A DNA stretch of 64,000 bases from Salegentibacter tibetensis (GCF_020164485.1 NZ_JAIQZA010000019.1:1-64000); one strand, 5' to 3'; counted from the stretch's first letter, positions 7,876 through 17,716 are shown. Notes: generated by a model from the sequence alone, not told the origin. Program-made: numbers and translations.

Positions 7876-10032
7876 TTATCCTTTTACTTCTGCTTCAGTT
7901 TTATTTGGTAAAACATCAAAGCCCATGTTGTAAAGGGTAAAGCCAAAAATATCGGCATATTCTTCAATAATCATTTTTGTAGGTTTTCCAGCACCGTGTC
8001 CGGCTTTGGTCTCAATTCTTATTAAACTTGGATTGTCCCCGGCTTGCTTATCCTGCAATTCGGCAGCGAATTTAAAGGAATGCGCGGGTACCACACGATC
8101 GTCGTGATCTCCAGTGGTCACCAAAGTAGCCGGATATTCGGTTCCTTCTTCCAGGTTATGAACTGGGGAATAATCAAGAAGGTAGTTAAACATTTCTTCG
8201 CTATCCTCGGCAGTACCATAATCGTAAGCCCAACCTGCACCGGCGGTAAAGGTGTGGTAGCGTAACATATCCATCACGCCAACGGCCGGTAAAGCTACCT
8301 TCATAAGATCTGGGCGCTGCGTCATTGTAGCGCCAACTAAGAGTCCGCCATTAGAACCTCCACGAATTGCCAGGTAATCGCTTGACGTATAGTTCTCTTC
8401 GATAAGGTATTCCGCAGCAGCGATAAAGTCGTCAAATACGTTTTGTTTTTTCAGTTTAATACCGGCATCGTGCCATTCTTTACCATATTCACCACCACCT
8501 CTAAGGTTTGGAACGGCATAAACACCACCCTGTTCCATCCAGATAGCGTTTGCAGTGCTAAAAGAAGGCGTTAAACTAATATTGAATCCTCCGTAGCCAT
8601 AAAGCATCGTTGGGTTCTTACCGTTAAGCTCAAGCCCTTTTTTGTGGGTAATGATCATCGGGATTTCTGTGCCATCTTTTGAAGTATAAAATACCTGCTT
8701 GCTTTCGTAATCGTCTGGATTAAATTTAATGTTTGGTTTATTATAAACTTGAGAAGTTCCTTCTTCAATATTGTATTTGTAGATAGTACCCGGAGTTACG
8801 TAATTTGTGAAAGAATAATACAATTCTTCGTTCTCCTTTTTAGTGCCAAATCCACCGGCAGAACCAATACCCGGAAGTTTCACATCGCGAACCAAGTCGC
8901 CATCATAATCATATTGTTTTACTTCAGAAACCGCGTCTACCATATATTTGGCAAAGAAATAACCACCACCGGTAGAAGGGCTTAATACGTTTTCGGTTTC
9001 AGGAATAAAATCTTCCCAGTTTTCAGGAGAAGGGTTTGCGGCATCTACGGTCACAATCTTGCGGTTAGGGGCGTCCAAATTAGTAACTATAAATAGTTTG
9101 CTGCCATTGTTTTCAATCACATAAGTATCAGAATCTTCGTGGTCTAAAACCGTAACAAGTTCAGGATTGGTTTTAGAAAGATCCATCATAAAAAGTTTTC
9201 CCCCGGAAGTTGAATTCCTGGCCGAAATAAATAAGAACTGATCGTCTTCTGAAACGCTCCCGCCAACATATCGGTGTTTTTGATCTTCAGAATCTCCGAA
9301 AATCACTTTGTCTTCGCTCTGTGGAGTTCCCAGTTTATGGTAAAATAATCTATGCTGATCTGTTTTAGCTGAAAGCTCGCTGCCTTCAGGCTTTTCGTAG
9401 CTTGAATAGTAAAAACCGTCGTTTCCTTTCCACGAAATTCCGCTGAATTTTACATTCTGAAGGGTATCTTCAGCACGTTCTTTATTTTCAGCATCTATAA
9501 TAATGATTTTTCTCCAGTCGCTCCCGCCTTCAGAAATAGCATATGCGGCTTTGCTACCGTCTTTTGAAAAGCTTAAACCGGCAAGGGAAGTAGTGCCATC
9601 TTCACTAAATTTATTGGGATCCAGGAAAACTTCAGTTTTACCATCATCACCTTTTTTTCTGTAAACCACGTATTGGTTTTGTAAACCGTCGTTTTTGTAG
9701 AAATAGGTATAATCGCCTTCTACAAAGGGAGCACCTATTTTCTCGTAATCCCATATTTCTGAAAGTCTTTCTTCAAGCTCTTTTTTGTAGGGAATACTGT
9801 TTAAATAATCGAAAGTAACCTCGTTTTGAGCTTCTACCCAATCTTCGGTTTCTTCGCTGCGGTCGTCTTCCAGCCATCGGTATGGATCCTTTACTTCGGT
9901 CCCAAAATAATCGGTTACCGTATCTACTTTTTTGGTTTCAGGATAATTCAAACTAATTTCTTTTTCGGTTTTGGAGTCGTTGCAGGAGGCCAGAATGGCA
10001 AGTGCAAAAATTCCGGAGAATGTTTTTTTCAT
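7876..10032 (-). CDS. Prolyl oligopeptidase family lipoprotein (S9A)
   Basis: A 718-residue serine peptidase that should cleave short peptides after proline. The N-terminus [17 protein letters not shown] is a lipoprotein signal with lipobox Cys17, so it is membrane-anchored on the periplasmic side. Residues up to about 430 form the beta-propeller; the alpha/beta-hydrolase domain holds the triad: Ser560 in GGSNGG, Asp644 or 645 in DHDDRVVP, and His679 in KAGHGAGKP, positions almost identical to pig prolyl oligopeptidase (554/641/680). It is a single gene, with candidate -7 boxes at 10058-10065 and 10075-10082. Likely role is peptide scavenging. Confidence 0.93.
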   Translation of the reverse strand: MKKTFSGIFALAILASCNDSKTEKEISLNYPETKKVDTVTDYFGTEVKDPYRWLEDDRSEETEDWVEAQNEVTFDYLNSIPYKKELEERLSEIWDYEKIGAPFVEGDYTYFYKNDGLQNQYVVYRKKGDDGKTEVFLDPNKFSEDGTTSLAGLSFSKDGSKAAYAISEGGSDWRKIIIIDAENKERAEDTLQNVKFSGISWKGNDGFYYSSYEKPEGSELSAKTDQHRLFYHKLGTPQSEDKVIFGDSEDQKHRYVGGSVSEDDQFLFISARNSTSGGKLFMMDLSKTNPELVTVLDHEDSDTYVIENNGSKLFIVTNLDAPNRKIVTVDAANPSPENWEDFIPETENVLSPSTGGGYFFAKYMVDAVSEVKQYDYDGDLVRDVKLPGIGSAGGFGTKKENEELYYSFTNYVTPGTIYKYNIEEGTSQVYNKPNIKFNPDDYESKQVFYTSKDGTEIPMIITHKKGLELNGKNPTMLYGYGGFNISLTPSFSTANAIWMEQGGVYAVPNLRGGGEYGKEWHDAGIKLKKQNVFDDFIAAAEYLIEENYTSSDYLAIRGGSNGGLLVGATMTQRPDLMKVALPAVGVMDMLRYHTFTAGAGWAYDYGTAEDSEEMFNYLLDYSPVHNLEEGTEYPATLVTTGDHDDRVVPAHSFKFAAELQDKQAGDNPSLIRIETKAGHGAGKPTKMIIEEYADIFGFTLYNMGFDVLPNKTEAEVKG

Positions 10033-10102
10033 ATAAAATTATTATTGATAATGATTTCAAAAGTAATTAATTTTCAAATGTATAAGTGTAAAGAGATAAA
10101 AT

Positions 10103-10138
10103 AATAAAGGCCGTATTTTAATAGATACGGCCTTTATT
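10103..10138. terminator. Two-way intrinsic terminator
   Basis: A perfect 14-bp stem, 10103-10116 with 10125-10138 (AATAAAGGCCGTAT / ATACGGCCTTTATT), flanked by A and T runs. On the minus strand it lies just past the end of the DUF4625 lipoprotein gene and would end the TonB-receptor operon. Confidence 0.75.
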
Positions 10139-10158
10139 AAGATTAAAATGATTAAATT

Positions 10159-10638
10159 TTAATGATCGTGGTCGTCATCGTGCTCTCCTTCAATATGTAC
10201 TTCCACAAAAGCCTGGGCTTCATTTCCAGCTGCATCGGTTACAAAAACTCCTACATCATACACTCCTTCGCTAATAGCCATTCCGTCTATTGTTTCTGGA
10301 ACTTCTATATGTTGTACAGCTGTAAAACTGGTTTGGCCAGGTTCTATCTGAAATACTTCACTATAACTCCAGGTTTTGCCTTCACTCTGCTTTAAACTTG
10401 CGTGATCGTGCCCATCAAAATTAGAATGAACATCAATTTTATAAGAGGCAAGCTCCACATTATCTGTAAAAAGAGCTTCAAAATGTAATTCCCCTCCCGG
10501 AGCTATTTCTTCATCATCATGTGGTTCCATGATGGTGATCTCTGGAGATTCTGTGTCTATTACTGTATCGTCATCACTACAGGATGCAAATAATAAACTT
10601 GCTGTAATACTGAATAAATAAACTAATCTGGTTTTCAT
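10159..10638 (-). CDS. DUF4625 lipoprotein with His/Asp-rich tail
   Basis: A 159-residue lipoprotein: signal with lipobox FASC (Cys20), then one Ig-like beta-sandwich domain of the DUF4625 type (about 30-150) and a C-terminus reading HIEGEHDDDHDH. Extra His/Asp clusters occur inside (HDDEE near 40, FDGHDHAS near 74). Such tails can bind transition metals. It is the last gene of the operon headed by a small Cys/His protein and a TonB-dependent receptor, 11 bp after the gene before it, so a surface or periplasmic metal-handling role is inferred. No enzyme motif is present. Confidence 0.75.
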   Translation of the reverse strand: MKTRLVYLFSITASLLFASCSDDDTVIDTESPEITIMEPHDDEEIAPGGELHFEALFTDNVELASYKIDVHSNFDGHDHASLKQSEGKTWSYSEVFQIEPGQTSFTAVQHIEVPETIDGMAISEGVYDVGVFVTDAAGNEAQAFVEVHIEGEHDDDHDH

Positions 10639-10649
10639 TTTTGTATGTT

Positions 10650-11018
10650 TTATGATTTAACTGTGTATTTCTTATAATTAATATTGCGAAAATCTATGGC
10701 AAAAGGCGGACCGCGAAGCTGAAAATTAAAATCGGGTTGATGTACATAATTTTCCAGGCAGCAATACTTTATAGCGGCTACTGGAGTAAAATATCTGTCT
10801 GCTCCTTCAAAGTTTTCTATTCCCAGAATTAGGGGTGAAAACCCGTTCAGATGATAGATGCAGGAATGGTATTCAAAGTTGTTTAAATTATTAAAAGTAA
10901 ACTCACTACTGTTATAAGCTTTATGTTCTACTAAAAAATAATGCATACCGCTAGCTCCCTGAGGAAATAAGAATCCAGCAAGAAAAAAAATGGCGATATG
11001 TGCTTTAAACCTCTGCAT
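10650..11018 (-). CDS. Small secreted Cys/His protein, LRGPP C-terminus
   Basis: 122 residues, not a recognised family. Residues 1-24 are a signal peptide. The mature part has a Cys/His cluster HSCIYH at 51-56, a vicinal CC at 86-87, His93 and a C-terminal LRGPP at 101-105. The gene at 13476-13796 encodes a protein of similar layout (CxxCxxH at 51-57, LRAPP at 98-102). Its ATG overlaps the stop of the TonB-dependent receptor by one base (TAATG), so the two are translationally coupled. A metal-binding partner of the receptor is the simplest inference. Confidence 0.6.
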   Translation of the reverse strand: MQRFKAHIAIFFLAGFLFPQGASGMHYFLVEHKAYNSSEFTFNNLNNFEYHSCIYHLNGFSPLILGIENFEGADRYFTPVAAIKYCCLENYVHQPDFNFQLRGPPFAIDFRNINYKKYTVKS

Positions 11019-13393
11019 TAATTAATAGGTATTTTCACCATTAACTGGATATTTCTTCCCATTTCAGGGATTTCCAGCGCCCTGTAAAAATTGGTATGGT
11101 TAAAATATTTAGTGTTGAAAATATTTGTGGCCTGTAAGTTTACAGTTGCTTTAAAATCTCCTATTTCTAGATTGGACCTAAGCCCACCGCCAAAGATTTG
11201 GTAACCCGGGGTGATCTCTTCATTTTGTGCAATCCTGTCTTGCTCAAAAGCAAAAGCGCTATTGGCAAACACTTCGGTATCTTTAAACGTGTTCGATTTT
11301 TGTAAAAAATCGTAGCCAACTTCAAAAAATCCATTAACGGGAGGTGTGAAGGGTAGGGGGAAGTTTCGCGAACGGTTGTCGGTGACTTGCCGGTTGTATA
11401 AATATTCGAATGTAAACTGGGTATGCCATTTTTCAGCAATAACCGTACTAAAATCGAATTCTATTCCGGTTAGCAAAGCTTCACTCTGAGTAAACTGATA
11501 AATTTGCCCGGCGTGCGGCAAAATTGAAAACTGCCCGCTGGGATTTAGAAATATATAATTTTCAAAATAATATAAATAAGGACTAACAGAAGCCTTAAAG
11601 GATTTTTTTCGATAATTAAGCTTCGTATCGAATACATAACCCTTTTCGGCATCCAGATTGGGATCTCCACGCTCGTGCCTGAATGAACCATGATGAATAC
11701 CATTAGCGCCTAATTCTATAGCGGTAGGCAGTCTAAAACTTGTGCCGGTATTTACAGAAAAGTCCCAATTTTTGTGGAAATTAAAAAGCGCACCGGCCAT
11801 TAGGTTTATGTTGGTAAAGTCCCTATTAGTATCGGTGCTTCGGGTAGCAAACTCGTTTGCGGTAGCTTCAGTAGTCCCTCTCCTAATTAAATACCGGTAC
11901 AAATTGTCATCATAATAACCTTCAATTTCAATCTTGCTAAAATCTAATCTTGCGCCTGCGTTTAGGTTGATATTTTTAGAAACCTGATAGGAATGAGTAG
12001 CATAAACTCCCTGGTTAATCCGTGAATATTCAGGCAATAAAAAGTTAAATCCACTTATGCTATTATCCTGAATTTGGGTTTGTGCGCCTATACCTGTAGT
12101 ATGATTTTCGTGAAAATCTTTACTGAATTTTACCTGGGCATCATAGGTGTTTAGGTCAAAATTTAATTCCAGATCTGGATTAACTTCCGGGGCTACCTGT
12201 CCGGCGTAGTGTGTATGAAACCTACTCCATTCCTGCCTGTGGTTATTTTGAAATCCTAAGATAACTTCCAGGTTGGAATTGTGAAAAAACCATTCGTTTT
12301 TATTAATGAATTTTAAATGGTTTACCCGCTGAAACGGATAGTCTATATTTCGTTGATCGCCATCATCCTGCACCCTGTTTATAGATGGAATACCGTGGGC
12401 CCCCGGGAAAAATCCAGATTTAAAATAAACATTACTGATGCTAAGTGTACCTTTATAATGTTCCCCCAGGTAACCTACCTGCCCATATAAATCGACCTCT
12501 TTGCCGGCGGTATTTTTAAGCCTTTCGTTATAGATTGGGATATTCTGACTCAAATAAACAATGTTATCTGTAGGCACCGAATAATCTCCAAATTCGCTTC
12601 CGGTTGCTTTTATTTTATAAAAAAATCGGTCGGTTCTTAGCGATAGGTTAGTAGAAGCTGCCAGGGTATTATTCACACTTTTGGTAAGGCCAATAACTTC
12701 GCCGCTAAAGCCTTCTTCGGGCACCCTGTCGTTAATAATTTTTATGACCCCGCCAATGGCATCACTCCCGTGTTCTATGGCACCAACACCTTTAATAATT
12801 TCAATGTCTTCTACAGAGAAAGCATCTATTTCCAATCCATGATCTGCACCCCATTGCTGGCCTTCCTGTTTAATGCCGTTTTCTGTAACCGCAACCCGGT
12901 TAAATCCGAGTCCGCGAATAATGGGTTTGGAGGCACCTGCCCCAATTTCTGTAGCATTAACGCCGGGTAACCTTTCCAGGGTGGTAGCTAGCGAGCCCGA
13001 AAATTGCTCCTGAAGGTATTCTTTATTGACCTTTTCAATATTTTCCGAAGATCTTCTGCGCGTACTGCCATTAAGCAAGATTGCTTCCAGGGCAGCGGTA
13101 TCTTCGGTTAGTTTAAAATTAACCACAGCATTTTCAGCCAGCGGGATTACCGTATCTAAAGTTCTAAAACCAATATATGAAACGCTGATACGATACTCAC
13201 CTTCCTTTAAATTACCAATGCGGTAATTGCCATCTTCCCCGGCTAAGACAAACCTGTTGTTTATATGAACATGAGCACCATCAAGGGCTACGTTGTGTTC
13301 ATCTACAACCTTTCCTTCCAGACTTAATTGCTGAGAGAAAGTATTTGTGGGAAAAATGGTGAAAAGCAATAAAACAAATAGGAATTGTTTCAT
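11018..13393 (-). CDS. TonB-dependent outer-membrane receptor, probably for a metal
   Basis: A 791-residue receptor that imports a substrate across the outer membrane using TonB energy. Order of parts: signal peptide (1-20), a carboxypeptidase-regulatory-like beta domain (about 24-105), the plug (about 125-220) with RLPGVNATEIG, RGLGFNR and GSDAIGGVIKI, then a 22-strand barrel ending in the aromatic-poor but typical MGRNIQLMVKIPIN. The plug segment WGADHGLEID is one I associate with the zinc/copper (ZnuD-like) receptors rather than SusC sugar receptors; no SusD gene is present. Neighbours are small Cys/His proteins and a His-rich lipoprotein, which supports metal uptake. Substrate identity is inferred. 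Confidence 0.88.
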   Translation of the reverse strand: MKQFLFVLLLFTIFPTNTFSQQLSLEGKVVDEHNVALDGAHVHINNRFVLAGEDGNYRIGNLKEGEYRISVSYIGFRTLDTVIPLAENAVVNFKLTEDTAALEAILLNGSTRRRSSENIEKVNKEYLQEQFSGSLATTLERLPGVNATEIGAGASKPIIRGLGFNRVAVTENGIKQEGQQWGADHGLEIDAFSVEDIEIIKGVGAIEHGSDAIGGVIKIINDRVPEEGFSGEVIGLTKSVNNTLAASTNLSLRTDRFFYKIKATGSEFGDYSVPTDNIVYLSQNIPIYNERLKNTAGKEVDLYGQVGYLGEHYKGTLSISNVYFKSGFFPGAHGIPSINRVQDDGDQRNIDYPFQRVNHLKFINKNEWFFHNSNLEVILGFQNNHRQEWSRFHTHYAGQVAPEVNPDLELNFDLNTYDAQVKFSKDFHENHTTGIGAQTQIQDNSISGFNFLLPEYSRINQGVYATHSYQVSKNINLNAGARLDFSKIEIEGYYDDNLYRYLIRRGTTEATANEFATRSTDTNRDFTNINLMAGALFNFHKNWDFSVNTGTSFRLPTAIELGANGIHHGSFRHERGDPNLDAEKGYVFDTKLNYRKKSFKASVSPYLYYFENYIFLNPSGQFSILPHAGQIYQFTQSEALLTGIEFDFSTVIAEKWHTQFTFEYLYNRQVTDNRSRNFPLPFTPPVNGFFEVGYDFLQKSNTFKDTEVFANSAFAFEQDRIAQNEEITPGYQIFGGGLRSNLEIGDFKATVNLQATNIFNTKYFNHTNFYRALEIPEMGRNIQLMVKIPIN

Positions 13394-13475
13394 AAAGAAA
13401 ATACTGTGATTAATTAAAAAGGGTAATTCAGTAAAAATCGATTTTAAAAAACGAGAATCTCTGAATAAATTTCTT

Positions 13476-13796
13476 TTAGCTAATCACTGCAGGAGGTGCC
13501 CTAAGGGAAAATAGTCGGTTGGGAAAAAGGTTTACGGTTTCTGCCAGAGAAATAGCATTAACCGTTTCCTTTTGAGGTGTATGAATTTTGTAAGTAAAGA
13601 TTGAAGGTGCATCTGTATTAGCAATGTGGAAATCGCACAAATCACAATCTAAAGATGCTTTAGTAAATTCTACGCTTAAAGCCTTATCGCTTTCAGAACT
13701 TACTTCATGATCAAACGCGTGCAGTGCCGGAAGAAGGCTTGCTGCTAATATCACTATTGATAAAATAGTGCTTATATGTACGCTTATTTTTTTCAT
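13476..13796 (-). CDS. Small secreted Cys/His protein, LRAPP C-terminus
   Basis: First gene of the TonB-receptor operon. The ATG at 13796 gives 106 residues with a clean signal peptide (MKKISVHISTILSIVILAAS); the longer frame from 13832 would run through the upstream asd terminator and is rejected. The mature protein has CDLCDFH at 51-57 and LRAPP at 98-102, the same layout as the gene at 10650-11018. A TAATTTTG box (13803-13810, minus strand) sits only 6 bases before the ATG, so the transcript may be nearly leaderless. Family not recognised; a metal-sensing or metal-binding job is inferred from the operon. Confidence 0.6.
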   Translation of the reverse strand: MKKISVHISTILSIVILAASLLPALHAFDHEVSSESDKALSVEFTKASLDCDLCDFHIANTDAPSIFTYKIHTPQKETVNAISLAETVNLFPNRLFSLRAPPAVIS

Positions 13797-13812
13797 GGTT
13801 TGCAAAATTAGT

Positions 13813-13840
13813 AAACCGGCTCGTAATAACAAGCCGGTTT
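13813..13840 (-). terminator. Stem-loop terminator after asd
   Basis: AAACCGGCT at 13813-13821 and AGCCGGTTT at 13832-13840 form a perfect 9-bp stem. It follows the end of asd on the minus strand; the trailing T run is short, so efficiency is uncertain. Confidence 0.55.
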
Positions 13841-13867
13841 CTATCTTTTAACAAAGCATATAACTAA

Positions 13868-14857
13868 TTATACCAGTTTATTGGCCATTAAATATTCGGC
13901 TATCTGGATGGTATTTGTGGCAGCACCTTTTCTAAGGTTATCGGCCACTACCCACATGTTTAAGCTTTTAGGTTGGGAATAATCCCTGCGAATTCTTCCT
14001 ACAAAAACATCGTCTTTCCCTTCAGCATAAATAGGCATTGGGTAAGTATTGGTTTCAGGATTGTCCTGTACGGTTACCCCGGGAAACTGACTTAGAATTT
14101 TTCTAACTTCGGCTTCATCAAATTCATTTTCAAATTCAACGTTTACAGATTCTGAATGTCCGCCAACAACCGGAATTCTAATCGCGGTAGCGCTAACCAA
14201 AACCGAATCGTCTCCAAGAATCTTCTTGGTTTCTTTGGTAAGTTTCATCTCTTCTTTGGTGTAGCCGTTATCCTGAAAAACATCACAATGCGGAAGCGCA
14301 TTCTTATGAATAGGATAAGGATAAGCCATTTCACCTTTTTCGCCTTTGTACTCATTTTCTAGTTGTTCCACTGCCTTTACACCGGTTCCGGTGATGGACT
14401 GGTAGGTAGATACAATTACACGTTTAATTTTAAAAGCATCGTGCAGCGGTTTTAGCGCTATTAACAACTGAATGGTAGAACAGTTTGGGTTGGCTATTAT
14501 TTTGTCTTCTTTGGTTAGTTCTGATGCGTTTATTTCAGGAATTATCAGTTTTTTGGTTTCATCCATTCTCCAGGCCGAAGAATTATCTACTACGGTCGTA
14601 CCGTTTTTAGCAAATTTTGGTGCCCATTCTAAAGAAGTGTCTCCACCTGCAGAAAATAAAGCTATGTCCGGCTTTATATCTACCGCTTCCTGAAGCCCAA
14701 TAACTTTATAGTCTTTTCCTTGAAAATTGATCTTTTTTCCAACTGACCTTTCTGAAGCCACCGGATACAATTCGGTTACCGGGAAATTTCTTTCTGCCAA
14801 AACCTGTAACATTACCTGGCCTACCATTCCGGTAGCACCTACCACTGCTATTCTCAT
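13868..14857 (-). CDS. asd: Aspartate-semialdehyde dehydrogenase
   Basis: Reduces aspartyl phosphate to aspartate semialdehyde with NADPH, feeding lysine/diaminopimelate, threonine and methionine synthesis. 329 residues. The N-terminal dinucleotide fold is GATGMVGQ at 7-14, the acyl-enzyme cysteine is Cys126 in NPNCSTIQ, and the base is His234 in VGGHSES. It is the last gene of the same-strand run tdk-alr-mscL-asd, though a terminator after mscL and a 327-bp leader suggest its own promoter (TAAATTTG at 15004-15011). Confidence 0.95.
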   Translation of the reverse strand: MRIAVVGATGMVGQVMLQVLAERNFPVTELYPVASERSVGKKINFQGKDYKVIGLQEAVDIKPDIALFSAGGDTSLEWAPKFAKNGTTVVDNSSAWRMDETKKLIIPEINASELTKEDKIIANPNCSTIQLLIALKPLHDAFKIKRVIVSTYQSITGTGVKAVEQLENEYKGEKGEMAYPYPIHKNALPHCDVFQDNGYTKEEMKLTKETKKILGDDSVLVSATAIRIPVVGGHSESVNVEFENEFDEAEVRKILSQFPGVTVQDNPETNTYPMPIYAEGKDDVFVGRIRRDYSQPKSLNMWVVADNLRKGAATNTIQIAEYLMANKLV

Positions 14858-15184
14858 AATTATAAAACTTTAATCTTTCCCGTGAAGACGGGAAACTTTG
14901 TTATTTTTTTCATTTCCGCACTTCGACAATGCTCAGCATAAATTCCGACGGAAATCTTATTTGGGTAATTTTTATTTGTTTATACGTTCTTAAAAACCAG
15001 CCGCAAATTTATTATCCCGGACTTAACTTACCCAGCCTCGAGACATAAAATTGAAAAGAATTATTGTTTTTAAACTAATTCGTCTTTTTCGTTAAAAAAA
15101 GACCCCACAGTTTACTGTGGGGTTTGGTTAAATTGCGATTTATTTAAAATGAGCAGTATAGCGGTGCTCGTATCTTCGATGATT
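14858..15184 (-). promoter_or_regulatory. Gene-free leader of asd with nested hairpins
   Basis: 327 bp without a gene. Going away from asd it holds a perfect 8-bp hairpin (TTTCCCGT at 14876-14883 with ACGGGAAA at 14888-14895), a second stem ATTTCCG/CGGAAAT (14912-14918 with 14949-14955) that encloses the palindrome ATGCTcAGCAT at 14929-14939, a candidate -7 box TAAATTTG (15004-15011, minus), and the mscL terminator. The hairpin pair looks like a fragment of an interspersed repeat rather than a riboswitch. Confidence 0.45.
15094..15123 (-). terminator. Intrinsic terminator after mscL
   Basis: ACCCCACAGT and ACTGTGGGGT (15102-15111, 15114-15123) form the stem; on the minus strand it is followed by a run of seven Ts. 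It lies about 60 bp past the mscL stop. Confidence 0.8.
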
Positions 15185-15619
15185 TTATGGTGTATTACCT
15201 TGTTTTTTCAGTTCGTCCCTAATTTGAGTAAGCAATTCCTCCTGGCTCGGCCCTTTTGGTTCCACCAATTTAGGAGCTTCTTTTTCCTTTTTGGTTTTTT
15301 CGTAAGCGCGTAACACCAAAAATATAAAAAAGGCGACGATTATAAAATTAATAATGGTATCTAATAAATTACCGTAGGTGATTACAGCGGCTTCAGCTTC
15401 TCTCGCTGCTTCAAGAGTTTCGTAAGAAACGCCGTCTAAAGAAATAAATTTTTTGGTGAAAGCTGTGCCTCCTGTCATTAAACCAATGATAGGCATAATC
15501 ACATCGGCAACAACAGAAGCAATAATTTTGTTGAAGGCGGCACCTATAACTACTGCGGTAGCCAGGGCTATAATATCGCCTTTCAGCATAAAGGCCTTAA
15601 AATCTTTGATAAAGCTCAT
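15185..15619 (-). CDS. mscL: Large-conductance mechanosensitive channel
   Basis: A pentameric inner-membrane channel that opens under membrane tension to release solutes after osmotic downshock. 144 residues, the usual size. The N-terminal amphipathic helix and TM1 ([20 protein letters not shown] and following, with the gating-helix glycines in VIGAAF), the periplasmic loop, TM2 ([22 protein letters not shown] near 84-105) and the charged cytoplasmic helix are all visible. It is in the run tdk-alr-mscL-asd, 73 bp after alr, and ends in a strong terminator. Confidence 0.95.
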   Translation of the reverse strand: MSFIKDFKAFMLKGDIIALATAVVIGAAFNKIIASVVADVIMPIIGLMTGGTAFTKKFISLDGVSYETLEAAREAEAAVITYGNLLDTIINFIIVAFFIFLVLRAYEKTKKEKEAPKLVEPKGPSQEELLTQIRDELKKQGNTP

Positions 15620-15692
15620 AATAAATTGGGTTGATTAGTTATAACCAAGCCAATTTACAGAAAATTTAAAAACGATTTATTCTGAATGGAAA

Positions 15693-16799
15693 TCACTCAA
15701 TAATAACACGTTTTACCCTTTGGGAAATTCCGGTAATAAGTTCGTAGGAAATTGTCCCGCCGTCACCGGCAAGTTTTGTTACGTGTTGGGGACCGCCAAA
15801 AACAATTACTTCATCGCCCTCTTTGCAGTCAATGTTGGTGACGTCTATCATGATAATATCCATACAAACATTTCCCACGATTGGCACATATTCACCATTT
15901 ATAAAAACACCGGCTTTTCCGTGGCCGTAGATGCGTTTAATGCCATCGGCGTGGCCAATGGGAAGCGTGGCAATTCTGGTATGATTTTCAACTTTAAAAG
16001 CACGACTGTAACCAACCGTATCTCCTTCTTCTAAATTCTGGATCTGGGAAATCACCGTTTTAAGGGTGCCAACCGGTTTTAGGTTTTTATCCAGATTAGG
16101 ATCGTTGGCAAAACCGTAAAGTCCCAGGCCGCTTCTTACCATAGAAAAAGTGGCTGAAGGATAATTAAATATAGCAGAAGTGTTGCAAAGGTGTAAGAGC
16201 GGTTGGTAGCCAATATCATCTAAAAGTTTTCCGGCTAAATCCTTGAATTTATAAATTTGCGAAAGCGTAAATTCCCGCTCTTTCCAGTCTTCACTGGCCG
16301 CTAAGTGTGAAAATGCAGAAACAATTTTTATAGATTTTGTTTTTTCTAATTTCTCTGGAATATGATGATAATCGGCTTCAGTAAATCCAAGACGGTTCAT
16401 TCCCGTATTGAATTTTAAATGGACAGGATAGTTTTTCTGATTCTGCTTTTCAGCAATGTCTATAAAAAGCTGAAGGGTTCTTGCGCTGTATAAATTAGGT
16501 TCCAGGCAATTTTCAATGATTTCAGCATAATTTACAGGTTGCGGATGTAAGATTAAAATAGGTTTGCTAATCCCCGCTTTTCGCAGCCGAATACCTTCTT
16601 CGGTATAAGCAACTGCAAAATAATCGGTATCCAGTTCTTCCAGCTTTTTGGCCATGGCTACCGAATCATTTCCGTAGGCATAAGCTTTAATAACCGACAT
16701 AAATTTAACGCCGGGTTTCAACTGGGATTTTATGGTTCTAAAATTATGGGCAAGTGCGTTTAGGTCTATCTCCAGAACAGTTTCTTCGGCTTTAGGCAT
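15693..16799 (-). CDS. alr: Alanine racemase
   Basis: Makes D-alanine for peptidoglycan, using pyridoxal phosphate. 368 residues. The PLP lysine is Lys38 in VIKAYAYG and the second catalytic residue is Tyr264 in VGYSRAF, contributed across the dimer. The start ATG at 16799 lies inside the last codons of tdk (8-bp overlap), so the two are cotranscribed and probably coupled. Confidence 0.95.
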   Translation of the reverse strand: MPKAEETVLEIDLNALAHNFRTIKSQLKPGVKFMSVIKAYAYGNDSVAMAKKLEELDTDYFAVAYTEEGIRLRKAGISKPILILHPQPVNYAEIIENCLEPNLYSARTLQLFIDIAEKQNQKNYPVHLKFNTGMNRLGFTEADYHHIPEKLEKTKSIKIVSAFSHLAASEDWKEREFTLSQIYKFKDLAGKLLDDIGYQPLLHLCNTSAIFNYPSATFSMVRSGLGLYGFANDPNLDKNLKPVGTLKTVISQIQNLEEGDTVGYSRAFKVENHTRIATLPIGHADGIKRIYGHGKAGVFINGEYVPIVGNVCMDIIMIDVTNIDCKEGDEVIVFGGPQHVTKLAGDGGTISYELITGISQRVKRVIIE

Positions 16800-17439
16800 T
16801 CTTTTTCTTTAAGTTAGGATGAAGTTCTTCGGCATCGTTCACATCTAATTTCTTAACTCTTTCTCTCAGCATCGCCTTGTAATAGGCGCCGCGACTTAGC
16901 GGTTCATATTCTTCATTCTCACCAAGAAAAACCAGGTCGTCGTTTATAGCTTTTCGGTAACTAAATTGAGCCAGGTTTCCGGTTCGGGTGCAAACCGCGT
17001 GAACTTTGGTTACATATTCGGCAGTGGCCATTAGATAAGGCATGGGGCCAAAGGGATTTCCTTTAAAGTCCATATCGAGACCGGCTACGATTACTCGAAC
17101 TCCACGGTTGGCCAAATCATTACAAACGGTAACAATTTCATCATCAAAAAACTGTGCTTCGTCAATCCCCACCACATCACAACCATCGGCAAGAATCCTG
17201 ATATTGGAAGCTGAGGGCACCGGGGTAGACCTAATTTCGTTAGCATCGTGAGAAATTACCATTTCCTCGTCATAGCGCGTGTCTATGGCTGGTTTAAAGA
17301 TTTCTACGGTTTGTTTGGCGAACTGGGCTCTTTTTAAACGGCGAATTAGCTCTTCGGTCTTGCCAGAGAACATACTGCCGCAAATAACTTCAATCCAGCC
17401 AAATTGCTCTTCGTGATTTACTGTATTTTCGAGAAACAT
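16792..17439 (-). CDS. tdk: Thymidine kinase, type II
   Basis: Phosphorylates thymidine with ATP in the salvage pathway. 215 residues. The Walker A is GSMFSGKT at 21-28 and the catalytic Glu94 lies in DEAQFF (93-98). The usual zinc-site pairs of type II enzymes are reduced: the first pair reads CTRTG, with only one cysteine, and no C-terminal pair is seen, so structural zinc is probably absent. A TAAATTTG box at 17492-17499 (minus) is the likely promoter for the tdk-alr unit. Confidence 0.93.
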   Translation of the reverse strand: MFLENTVNHEEQFGWIEVICGSMFSGKTEELIRRLKRAQFAKQTVEIFKPAIDTRYDEEMVISHDANEIRSTPVPSASNIRILADGCDVVGIDEAQFFDDEIVTVCNDLANRGVRVIVAGLDMDFKGNPFGPMPYLMATAEYVTKVHAVCTRTGNLAQFSYRKAINDDLVFLGENEEYEPLSRGAYYKAMLRERVKKLDVNDAEELHPNLKKKNA

Positions 17440-17611
17440 TTTGTAATTTTCAAATCGAAATGGGAACTTGCCCTTTTTGATAAAGGTGAAACAAATTTAT
17501 TAAAAATACAAGCTATAGCCGGTTGGTAACTGCTAAAGTTATTAAACCGAATTAGGGTCAGGCTGGCAAGACATTTAGTTTAAAAAACAACAGCTTTGAC
17601 ATTAAGGATGG

Positions 17612-17638
17612 AGATTTTAAATCTCACTTAGTAAGTAA
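17612..17638 (+). repeat. 27-bp double-palindrome leader element, copy 1
   Basis: The element holds AGATTT-T-AAATCT followed by ACTTA-G-TAAGT, two palindromes in a row. An identical 27-bp copy is at 22841-22867. Both lie in the untranslated region before a gene of unknown function (17717 and 22878). Confidence 0.7.
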
Positions 17639-17716
17639 GGCACTTTTTTTGCAGGAATTAAAATGAAATATTAGTCAGGATTTAAATAAATAGGGGTTCA
17701 TAAATATTGCTGAAAA

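Noticed and set aside
13797-13832. Longer start for the small Cys/His gene
   Set aside because: The extra codons run through the asd terminator stem, and the shorter form has a clean signal peptide.
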